Shown: positions 1-6,368 of the stretch, one piece after another
Layout of the letters: each line of letters opens with the position of its first letter
Numbering within the stretch: the first letter of the stretch is position 1
Source of the DNA: Rhodoferax sp.
Lineage (GTDB): Bacteria; Pseudomonadota; Gammaproteobacteria; Burkholderiales; Burkholderiaceae_C
DNA length: 6,456 bases
Assembly (NCBI GenBank): GCA_028292305.1
Contig: JAQGMQ010000469.1
Location: forward strand, 1 to 6,456
Reading direction: 5' to 3'
Made by a program: the position numbers and the translations under genes
Notes under the pieces: generated by a model
What the model was told of the DNA's origin: nothing
The model's database searches: none
The model's input: the letters and a program-made list of their open reading frames with translations, nothing else

Positions 1-67
1 GCACGGCCTTGGCCCAGCCGGCGTCTGACCGACCATTCCATTCACCCGTCATACCGGATACTTTGCG

Positions 68-481
68 ATGACCCGACTTCGAATCACCTCCTGCGGCCAC
101 GTCTTCACTGCCGAAACCCATCCCGACGCGCCCGAAACCGTGGCCGCCTTCCTGAAGCTGCTGCCCTACCGACAGAAGCTGATCCACGTGCGCTGGAGCG
201 GCGAAGGCTGCTGGATACCCATGGGTGAATTCAAGCTCGGCGTGGATTTCGAGAACCACACCAGCCACCCGTCGGTGGGCGACATTTTGTTCTACCCCGG
301 CGGCTACAGCGAGACCGAGATCATCCTGGCCTATGGCAGCTGCAGCTTCTCCAGCAAGATGGGCCAGCTGGCCGGCAACCACTTCCTGACCATCGTCGAA
401 GGCAAGGACCAGCTGCGTGCGCTGGGCACCAAGGTGTTGTGGGAAGGCGCGCAGGACATCGTGTTCGAGTTGGTCGCCTGA
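68..481 (+). CDS. DUF3830 family protein (cyclophilin-like fold)
   Basis: This 137-residue protein matches my recollection of the DUF3830 family, small proteins predicted to have a cyclophilin-like beta barrel. Family-typical stretches are a basic segment followed by W-S-G-E-G near residues 42-47, the D-I-L-F-Y-P-G-G-Y-S-E-T-E-I block around residues 72-85, and the G-Q-L-A-G-N-H-F-L-T-I block around residues 99-109. There is no signal peptide or membrane segment, so it is probably cytoplasmic. The family has no established reaction. Members often sit near Asp/Glu-type racemase, amidohydrolase or transporter genes, but such neighbours would lie left of this window. The ATG at 68 is preceded by a weak GGA at 56-58, nine bases upstream. 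It ends 4 bases before the stop codon of the convergent GGDEF-EAL gene and is unlikely to be functionally linked to it. Confidence 0.85.
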   Translation: MTRLRITSCGHVFTAETHPDAPETVAAFLKLLPYRQKLIHVRWSGEGCWIPMGEFKLGVDFENHTSHPSVGDILFYPGGYSETEIILAYGSCSFSSKMGQLAGNHFLTIVEGKDQLRALGTKVLWEGAQDIVFELVA

Positions 482-485
482 TCGG

Positions 486-3290
486 CTAGGCGGTCAACAC
501 CCGCTGCAGGAAATTCGCCTCCAGCGTCTCACGCGGCACGGGCCTGCTGTACAGGTAGCCCTGCATCTCGTCGCAGGCCAGCGACTTCAGCAGGCTCTTC
601 TGCTGCGCGGTCTCCACGCCTTCGGCCACCACTTTGAGCTTCAGGGAATGCGCCAGTTCAACAATGGTTGACACCAGCGCCAGCCCTTGCGCGCCCGTGG
701 TCATGTCGACCACGAAGGAGCGGTCGATCTTCAGCGTGTCCACCGGCAGCCGGGCCAGGTAGCTCAGCGACGAGAAACCGGTGCCGAAGTCGTCGATGGC
801 CACGGTGATTCCCATCGCGCGCAGCGCCAGCAGGCTGGCAATGCTGGTGGCGATGTCTTCCATGACCAGGCTTTCGGTGATCTCCAGCTCGAGCCCCGCC
901 GAGGCCAGCGCATCCACGCCGATGGCGGCCTGCACTTCGCCGATGAAGCCGCGGTGGCGCAGCTGCAGTGCCGATACATTCACCGCGATGCGTACCGCCT
1001 CGAGCCCCATGGTGCGCCAGCGCAGGTGGTCGGCGATGGCCTGCTGCAATGCCCAGCGGCCGACTTCGTAGATCAGGCCGGTCTCTTCCAGCACCGGGAT
1101 GAAACGGCCCGTCGGCACCAGACCCGTGCGCGGGTCCTGCCAGCGGATCAAGGCTTCGACGCCGGTGAGCTGCCCGCTGGCAATGTGGATCTTGGGCTGG
1201 TAGTGCAGCACGTATTCGCGCCGCTCCAGCGCCTGGCGCAACTGCTTTTCCAGCGTGAGGCGGCCGGCCATGCTGTCGTTCATGCGCTGGGTGTAGAACA
1301 GGTAGCGGTCGCCCGAGGCCTTGGCTTTCTTGAGGGCAGCCTCGGCGTTGCGGAACAGCGCATCGGCGTCGACCGCGTCGTCGGGATACACGGCGATGCC
1401 CACCTTCGCGGCCAGCCGCAGCTCTTCGTCGCCGAGCCGGAAGACATGCTCCAGAAAGGCCTTCATGGTCTTCTCCAGCAGCCGCGCCACATCGCCCTCC
1501 TGCCGCACCTGCGGCAGCAGCACCGCGAACAGGTTGGGGCCCACACGGGCCAGCAGGTTGGCGTCGCGCAGGAACACGGTGATCCACTCGGCCACCTGGC
1601 GCAGCAGCTTGTCGCCAGCGGGCCGGCCCAGGCTGTCGTTCACGTTGCGAAAGCGCTCCAGGTCGATCAGGTACAGCGCCATGCGGTGTTTGCCGGCGGT
1701 GGCGCCGCGCATGGCCTGGGCCAGCCGCTCCAGGAACAGGCTGCGGTTGGCCAGGCCGGTGAGCACGTCGTAGTAGGCCAGGTAGTCGAGCCGTTCCTGC
1801 TTGTCGATGTGGTCCACGGCGAAGGCGATGTCGCCGGCCAGCTCGCTCAGCAGCTTCAGTTCTTCGTCATGAAAGAACTCGGCCTCGCCCGCGTACAGCA
1901 CCAGCACGCCCACCGCTGTGTCGGCCACGAACAGCGGGAACACGGCCATCGCGTGGATCTCGGCGCGTTCATACACCGCGCTGGTGACGGCCTGCAGATC
2001 CGCGGACGCGGCCATACCCCGCAGGTGCACCACCGGTGCCCGCAGGCGCACCGCGCGCGCGGCCAGGGTGTCGCCGCTCAACGCCGCTTGCGACGACGAA
2101 AACGCCTGCTGCACGTCGGCCAGGGCCTCGCCCACCAGGCCGGCCGACGCGGTGGGCACCATCCAGCAACCGGCCTCGTCGACCACCGCCACCATCGCCA
2201 TGCGCAGGCCACCCTGCGTGACGGCGATGCGGCAGGCCTCGGCGAAAAGCTCACCGCGGTCGCGCACCCGCACGATCAGTGTGTTGATGCCGCTGAGCAC
2301 GGCATAGACGCGGTTCAGGTAGGCGATGCGGTCGGCCGCGTTGCGCCGCTCGGTCACGTCGCGCGCCAGGGTGACGATCATCCAACGGTCGCCGGAACGC
2401 TGGGCATGCCGGCGCAGCTCGATCCAGGCCGTGCCGCCGTCGGGACGCTGTTGTTGCAGCTCCACCGGCTCGGCCTTTTGGTCGCCAAGGATCACGCCGT
2501 CGTACAACTGCTCCAGCGCGGCGCGGGTGGTCTCGAGCGCCTGCCAGGGCGGCAGGGCCAACAAGGTTTCGCGGGGCAGCCCTTGCAATGCGCAGGCGGC
2601 GTCGTTCACGTGCACGAAACACATGCGGGCGCGGTCGACCAGGTAGATGGCGTCGGCCACCGCGTCCATGGCCGAGCCGAAACGCAGCAGCGATTCCTCG
2701 CCCTGCTTGCGCTCGGTCACGTCCAGGTGCATGACCACGGCGCCGCTCGGCACCGCGGCGTTCAGCGGCGTAACGGTCATGAGGAACCAGCGTGGCCCGG
2801 AAGGCATCAGGCAGATGTACTCGAACGAGAAACGCGCCACCTCGGCACGCACCACCGCACGGATGCCGGCGGCGGCCTGCCTGGCATCGGCCGCACCCTC
2901 GCCTTCGGCCTGGTCACACACGTCGAGGTAGTTCAGGTGGGTCTCGTCGCTGGCGCCGTGCAGCGTGTGCGGGCTGCTGAAGCGGCGCCAGGCTTCGTTG
3001 ACCGACAGGATGCGGCCATGCGTATCGAGCAGCGCGACCTGGGCCGGCAGCGCATTCAGGATGGCCGACTGCTTGGCCGCCTCGCTGTGGCGCAACTGGT
3101 CCTGCGAACGCCGCAGCAGCAGGGTGCGGCCATCCTGGTTGGTCACCGAATCGACCTCACCACCGGTCAGCTCTCCCAGGCGCTGGCCGGCCGCGTGCAG
3201 GGTTTCGATGAGCGAGGATATTTCGACCCTGGCGGCAGGGGCCGGTGTCGACGCCGAGGACCAGGCCGGCGGCAGGACGGGCTCGGTCAT
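486..3290 (-). CDS. PAS-PAS-GAF-GGDEF(degenerate)-EAL protein, predicted c-di-GMP phosphodiesterase
   Basis: This 934-residue multidomain signalling protein has no evident membrane segment. Domains in order: a charged helical N-terminus (about 20-72), PAS 1 (about 73-193, ending D-V-T-E-R-K), PAS 2 (about 202-316, ending D-V-T-E-R-R), a GAF-like domain (about 335-495), GGDEF (about 500-665) and EAL (about 680-925). The GGDEF signature is replaced by G-P-N-L-F (residues 584-588) and the RxxD inhibitory site reads R-D-A-N, so cyclase activity is not expected. The EAL domain keeps E-A-L (712-714), N-V-S (771-773), E-I-T-E, D-D-F-G-T-G (833-838), K-I-D and E-G-V-E-T, which are the metal- and substrate-binding elements of c-di-GMP phosphodiesterases. 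The frame is open upstream to an ATG at 3614, but that extension lies over kaiB and is low-complexity; the ATG at 3290 shares its A with the kaiB stop and has a strong ribosome site. It is probably the output of the KaiBC operon (inference). Confidence 0.93.
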   Translation of the reverse strand: MTEPVLPPAWSSASTPAPAARVEISSLIETLHAAGQRLGELTGGEVDSVTNQDGRTLLLRRSQDQLRHSEAAKQSAILNALPAQVALLDTHGRILSVNEAWRRFSSPHTLHGASDETHLNYLDVCDQAEGEGAADARQAAAGIRAVVRAEVARFSFEYICLMPSGPRWFLMTVTPLNAAVPSGAVVMHLDVTERKQGEESLLRFGSAMDAVADAIYLVDRARMCFVHVNDAACALQGLPRETLLALPPWQALETTRAALEQLYDGVILGDQKAEPVELQQQRPDGGTAWIELRRHAQRSGDRWMIVTLARDVTERRNAADRIAYLNRVYAVLSGINTLIVRVRDRGELFAEACRIAVTQGGLRMAMVAVVDEAGCWMVPTASAGLVGEALADVQQAFSSSQAALSGDTLAARAVRLRAPVVHLRGMAASADLQAVTSAVYERAEIHAMAVFPLFVADTAVGVLVLYAGEAEFFHDEELKLLSELAGDIAFAVDHIDKQERLDYLAYYDVLTGLANRSLFLERLAQAMRGATAGKHRMALYLIDLERFRNVNDSLGRPAGDKLLRQVAEWITVFLRDANLLARVGPNLFAVLLPQVRQEGDVARLLEKTMKAFLEHVFRLGDEELRLAAKVGIAVYPDDAVDADALFRNAEAALKKAKASGDRYLFYTQRMNDSMAGRLTLEKQLRQALERREYVLHYQPKIHIASGQLTGVEALIRWQDPRTGLVPTGRFIPVLEETGLIYEVGRWALQQAIADHLRWRTMGLEAVRIAVNVSALQLRHRGFIGEVQAAIGVDALASAGLELEITESLVMEDIATSIASLLALRAMGITVAIDDFGTGFSSLSYLARLPVDTLKIDRSFVVDMTTGAQGLALVSTIVELAHSLKLKVVAEGVETAQQKSLLKSLACDEMQGYLYSRPVPRETLEANFLQRVLTA

Positions 3291-3580
3291 CACATGTCCC
3301 CTTCCAGCCCGAGGGCCTGCAGCACGATCTCGGTCTGGCTCAGCGTGCCGACGATGACCTGCTGCGGCAACGGCGCCAGCTTGACCAGCGTGGGCGTAAG
3401 GAACACCCCGTCGGCCAGCGCCCGCTCGGGGTGCAGGAACACATCCACCACTTCCACCTCGTGGCAGCCGGGCAGCTTGTCGCGGCAGATGCTGCGCAGG
3501 TTGGACCGGGCCTGGGCCGAGTTCACCGCGTCGTCCGCCACGTACAGGCGGAACTTGTAGACCGTGCGGCGAGCCGGCAT
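3290..3580 (-). CDS. kaiB: KaiB-like clock protein
   Basis: This 96-residue protein is close to the cyanobacterial KaiB length (about 100). The N-terminal strand and helix match KaiB (Y-x-F-R-L-Y-V-A at 8-15, then N-S-A-Q-A at 20-24). They are followed by the V-E-V-V-D-V strand (42-47), the L-T-P-T-L-V-K segment with the conserved Pro63, and I-V-G-T-L-S (76-81). In known systems KaiB binds the CI ring of KaiC, is a metamorphic protein switching between a tetrameric fold and a thioredoxin-like fold, and modulates KaiC state. Here the proline run usual at 70-72 is P-L-P. Its ATG shares one base with the kaiC stop (TAATG), and a GGAG lies at 3592-3595, eleven bases upstream. A thioredoxin-like KaiB paralogue with another function cannot be excluded, but adjacency to kaiC argues strongly for a Kai role. 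Confidence 0.93.
   Translation of the reverse strand: MPARRTVYKFRLYVADDAVNSAQARSNLRSICRDKLPGCHEVEVVDVFLHPERALADGVFLTPTLVKLAPLPQQVIVGTLSQTEIVLQALGLEGDM
3297..3303 (-). promoter_or_regulatory. Ribosome binding site of the GGDEF-EAL gene
   Basis: On the minus strand AAGGGGA lies six bases ahead of the ATG at 3290, inside the last codons of kaiB. It is the best Shine-Dalgarno match in the operon. It decides the start of the downstream protein at 3290 rather than at the in-frame ATG 108 codons further upstream. Confidence 0.7.
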
Positions 3581-5322
3581 TACGGCTTGCGCTCCGGCGC
3601 CTGGGCATCCGCACCGCGCAGCTCGCGCATGCGGGTGCGCCGGCGGGTGAGCTCGCGCTCGCGGCTCTCGTTGGTGCGCGCCAGCAGCGCCTTCTCGACC
3701 TGCTTGGCGACCAGCTCCACCTGCAGCGATTTCACACGCACTTCGAGCTCGGCCTCTTCGGCGTCCAGCCGTACCCGCTTCAGCTTGCCGGCCACTTCGG
3801 CGACTTCGTTGGCCACGCGGTCGGCGCTTTCCTTCTCCCAGCGCAACGTGCCCATCAGCACGTCGCCGCCGGCGGTATAGGTGTCGGCCAGCGTCACACC
3901 GGCATCGCTCAAAATGAGTTCACGCACCTGGTTCGAATGCGCCGTGCCGCGCGACTTGATGATCGACATGCCGCGGTTGCGCTCACCGGCCTGCACCAGG
4001 TCGTTGAGGTGGATCCAGGTGTCAGCCAGTGTTGATATCTGCAGCGGCGAGCCGCCCTCGGTCTGGCCGGCCATCTCGTCGGCCAGGCTGGTGCAGAACA
4101 GGGTCAGGCCGTCGGCCTTGCACCAGTCGACGAGCCGCTCGACCACGCCGTGCGCCGTGAGTTCGTTGCCCGACTTGGCCAGCGTCGACACCGGGTCGAC
4201 CACCAGGCAGCGCGCGCCGTGTTCGTTGGCCAGCGTCTTGATGCGCATCAGGTAGGTCTCGGCACTGCCGCTGAGCGTGCGCGCCGAGATCATGCGCAGC
4301 CGACCGTTCTTCACATAACGCTGCAGCCGGATGCCCACCGAGCCCAGGTTGCGGATCACTTCCTCGCCGTCGGAGTCGAAGCTCACGAACATCGTCTTCT
4401 CACCGCGGCGGCAGGCGGCTTCGGCAAAGGCGCCGCTGAGCGTGGTCTTGGCCGTGCCCGGGAAGCCGGTGATAAGCACCGTGGCGCCGCGGTAGTAGCC
4501 GCCGCCGAGCATGGTGTCGAGCCGGTCGACGCCGCTCGAGAGGCGCTCGTTGGACACGTTGGCGCCCACCCGCGCCGGCATGCGCGCTACCGCCACGTCG
4601 ATGCCGCTGCTGCCGATGAGAAACGGCGCTTCGTTTTCGTCGAACGCCGAACCGCGGTACTTCTGCACCCGCAGGTTGCGCTGCGACACCCCTTGCACCA
4701 CGCGGTGGTTCAGGATGACCGCGCAGTCGACCATGAACTGCATGAAGCCGAACGGCTGCGGGCTGGTGAACGAACTGGTCTCGTCGCCGCCGGCCTTCGA
4801 CGTGATCAGGCCGGACAGCTCGCGCGCCAGCAGCCATTCGTGCAGACGGTAGATCTCGCGGCGTTTGGTGGCCAGGTCGGGCAGCAGCGCCAGCACGATG
4901 TCCAGCGCGTCGAAGACGATGCGCCGCGCACCCATGGCCCGGGTCTGGCTCTCGAGCGCCGCCAGCAACCCGCCCAGGTCGAAGCTGCCGGACTGCACCA
5001 GGTCCGGCCGCGGCTGGGCGTCGATGAAGCAGAGCTTCTTCTTCTGCTGCAGTTCGCCGAGCTTCCAGCCGAAGCTGTCGGCATTGCTCAGGATGCGCGA
5101 CACGCGTTCCTCGAAGGCCACGAAGATGCCGGGCGACTGGTCGTGGTGTACGCCATGTACCAGGAACTGCAGGCCGAGGATGGTCTTGCCCGACCCCGGC
5201 CCGCCGATCACCAGCGTGGTGCGCCCCCGAGGAAGTCCTCCACCGGTGATGTCGTCGAAGCCGGTGATCCCGGTCGGGGCTTTGGGGTTCGCCTTGTCGG
5301 CGGTGGGTCGCACAGGGGGCAT
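3580..5322 (-). CDS. kaiC: KaiC-like double-domain ATPase/autokinase with C-terminal coiled coil
   Basis: This 580-residue protein has two tandem KaiC/RecA-like domains. CI (about 17-245) carries the P-loop G-G-P-G-S-G-K-T (40-47), paired glutamates F-E-E (70-72) and a Walker B strand ending at D138. CII (about 258-495) carries a variant P-loop G-F-P-G-T-A-K-T (286-293), F-D-S (315-317) where cyanobacterial CII has a Glu-Glu pair, and a Walker B strand ending at D376. Ser430-Thr431 in I-S-T align with the autophosphorylation pair S431/T432 of Synechococcus KaiC; Ser425 stands at the T426 position. Family knowledge: KaiC forms ATP-dependent hexamers and runs slow ATPase, kinase and phosphatase cycles, acting in the cytosol. 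Residues about 497-575 are proline-free and rich in Glu, Arg, Lys, Leu and Val, a predicted coiled coil absent from the 519-residue cyanobacterial protein. The ATG at 5322 places the first G-F-D-D motif at residue 21, as expected, but no clear ribosome site precedes it. Confidence 0.95.
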   Translation of the reverse strand: MPPVRPTADKANPKAPTGITGFDDITGGGLPRGRTTLVIGGPGSGKTILGLQFLVHGVHHDQSPGIFVAFEERVSRILSNADSFGWKLGELQQKKKLCFIDAQPRPDLVQSGSFDLGGLLAALESQTRAMGARRIVFDALDIVLALLPDLATKRREIYRLHEWLLARELSGLITSKAGGDETSSFTSPQPFGFMQFMVDCAVILNHRVVQGVSQRNLRVQKYRGSAFDENEAPFLIGSSGIDVAVARMPARVGANVSNERLSSGVDRLDTMLGGGYYRGATVLITGFPGTAKTTLSGAFAEAACRRGEKTMFVSFDSDGEEVIRNLGSVGIRLQRYVKNGRLRMISARTLSGSAETYLMRIKTLANEHGARCLVVDPVSTLAKSGNELTAHGVVERLVDWCKADGLTLFCTSLADEMAGQTEGGSPLQISTLADTWIHLNDLVQAGERNRGMSIIKSRGTAHSNQVRELILSDAGVTLADTYTAGGDVLMGTLRWEKESADRVANEVAEVAGKLKRVRLDAEEAELEVRVKSLQVELVAKQVEKALLARTNESRERELTRRRTRMRELRGADAQAPERKP

Positions 5323-5426
5323 GGGCTTGAGGCCGCGCGCGGCGCGGCAGACAGTTTTCGGTGGGTCGCCAGGAAACGGCGCGCAACCACTGGACCGCGA
5401 GTGTCAGGATGTAACCGACGTTGGTC

Positions 5427-5442
5427 TGTGCGTTAGATCACA
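5427..5442. promoter_or_regulatory. CRP-like operator ahead of kaiC
   Basis: The plus strand reads TGTGC-GTTAGA-TCACA; the minus strand reads TGTGA-TCTAAC-GCACA. This is nine of ten matches to the CRP consensus TGTGA-N6-TCACA. On the minus strand the run ATGTGATCTA also equals the left side of the ideal extended CRP site. Its centre is about 112 bases ahead of the kaiC ATG, a normal place for an activator site. I found no convincing -35/-10 pair to fix whether it would activate or repress; a weak -10-like TCTAAC overlaps the box itself. The binding protein is unknown. Confidence 0.5.
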
Positions 5443-5488
5443 TAGGCCGTATGCACCAGCGCGGGCGGGCGGCGCCCTGCCTTGGCCC

Positions 5489-5500
5489 CTTGCAGGCAAG
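5489..5500. repeat. Short palindrome just after the regulator gene
   Basis: CTTGC-AG-GCAAG is a perfect inverted repeat with 5-base arms around a 2-base centre. It lies directly after the stop codon (5502-5504) of the Crp/Fnr-type gene. A GC-rich stretch with GGGC-GGC-GCCC follows at 5467-5477. Neither element has a run of T after it on the minus strand, so a terminator is not supported. It may be an operator half or chance. Confidence 0.25.
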
Positions 5501-5501
5501 T

Positions 5502-6317
5502 TCAGGCCGGGCTCAGCACGTCCGCATACACCCTGCGGTCGGCCGCATAACAACTGCAGGCCGCGGCCTCCAGGCCATGGCGGTCGCTCACGCAGAGCCG
5601 GCCGCGGCTGTAGGTGATGAGGCCGTCGCGCTGCAGCTGTCCGGCCGCACGCGTCACGCTGACGCGGCGCACGCCGAGCACCAGCGCCAGGGTTTCGTGG
5701 GTCACGGTGAAGTGGTCCGAGGCAGCGCGGTCCTGGCACATCAGCAGCCAGCGCGCCAGCCGCGGGCCGATCAGGTGCGAGCGCAGGCAGGCGGCGGACG
5801 CGGCCAGCTGGCACATCAGCACATGCACGTAGTGGTGCAGCACGCGGCGCAAGGGCGCGCTGCGCTGAAAGTGCAATTCGAAATCGACGGTGTGCATGCG
5901 CCAGGCGCGGCCCGCGTCCTGCACCCGGGCTTGCAGCGGCACGGTCTTCACGCCAAGCAACTGCTGCACGCCGACCATGCCTTCAGAGCCCACCAGCCCG
6001 ACCTGCAGGCTGCCCGGGCCACTGATGGGCGCCATCAGCGACACCGATCCCTCCGCCGGAAAGAACACGTGGCGCGTCGGCTGACCGACCTCGCACAACA
6101 CTTCGAGCGGCGTCAGCGGCACCAGGTCGCAGGCGGCAAGCACGAGACGCCGGTCCTGGAGGGCCAGCAGGTCGAGCAAATGATTCAGCGCAAAGGTCAA
6201 GGCGGGCAGTTCGGTGGGACGCTGCGGCTGGGTGGCGACGCGGTCCAAAGGCAGTGGGGCTGTCGAGTCTGCGCCCAAGCCTGCCGGCCCACCGTCTGCC
6301 AACGCACATAGCCGCAC
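5502..6317 (-). CDS. Crp/Fnr-type transcriptional regulator
   Basis: This is a Crp/Fnr-superfamily regulator, 271 residues if it starts at the GTG at 6317. A beta-roll sensor domain (about 70-140) includes H-V-F-F-P-A-E-G-S-V-S-L and V-G-S-E-G-M-V-G-V. It lacks the Arg-Ser pair that binds cAMP in CRP, so its ligand is unknown. After the dimer helix comes a winged helix-turn-helix (about 205-240) with recognition helix R218-V-S-V-T-R223. Against CRP this keeps the Arg180 and Arg185 equivalents but has Val for Glu181. The C-terminus holds Cys254-x-Cys256-Tyr, also seen in the partial paralogue upstream. The start is uncertain. The frame is open to a TTG at 6353; the GTG at 6317 has GGTGG seven bases upstream; third-position G/C becomes consistently high only after a TTG at 6248, which would give 248 residues, closer to the family norm. 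It lies upstream of kaiC in the same direction and could regulate it (inference). Confidence 0.85.
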   Translation of the reverse strand: MRLCALADGGPAGLGADSTAPLPLDRVATQPQRPTELPALTFALNHLLDLLALQDRRLVLAACDLVPLTPLEVLCEVGQPTRHVFFPAEGSVSLMAPISGPGSLQVGLVGSEGMVGVQQLLGVKTVPLQARVQDAGRAWRMHTVDFELHFQRSAPLRRVLHHYVHVLMCQLAASAACLRSHLIGPRLARWLLMCQDRAASDHFTVTHETLALVLGVRRVSVTRAAGQLQRDGLITYSRGRLCVSDRHGLEAAACSCYAADRRVYADVLSPA

Positions 6318-6368
6318 GACAACGCCACCGATCAACGCGACGCCGTTCAGCAACGCCGCCGCCGGCCT

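Noticed and set aside
2..28. Possible end of an upstream plus-strand gene (H-G-L-G-P-A-G-V then TGA)
   Set aside because: Only eight codons are visible and a second frame also runs to a stop overlapping the DUF3830 start (69-71). Base composition drops near 28, which favours the first, but neither can be identified.
687..3560. A 957-codon open frame on the plus strand, opposite the GGDEF-EAL gene
   Set aside because: Its product is His/Gln/Arg/Gly-rich with no domain I recognise, and it is the antisense shadow of a gene with intact domain motifs. Long antisense frames are common at this GC content.
3291..3614. A 108-residue N-terminal extension of the GGDEF-EAL protein (ATG at 3614)
   Set aside because: The extension covers all of kaiB in another frame and is Arg/Gly/Pro/Ala-rich. 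The ATG at 3290 has a good ribosome site and a coupled overlap.
4150..5436. A 428-codon open frame on the plus strand, opposite kaiC
   Set aside because: Same reason: low-complexity product rich in His, Arg, Ala and Gln, entirely antisense to kaiC, whose motifs are clear.
5323..5501. A sigma-70 promoter or terminator between the Crp-type gene and kaiC
   Set aside because: No convincing -35/-10 pair, and the GC-rich inverted repeats lack a T-run, so I do not call either. Read-through from the regulator gene into kaiC is possible.
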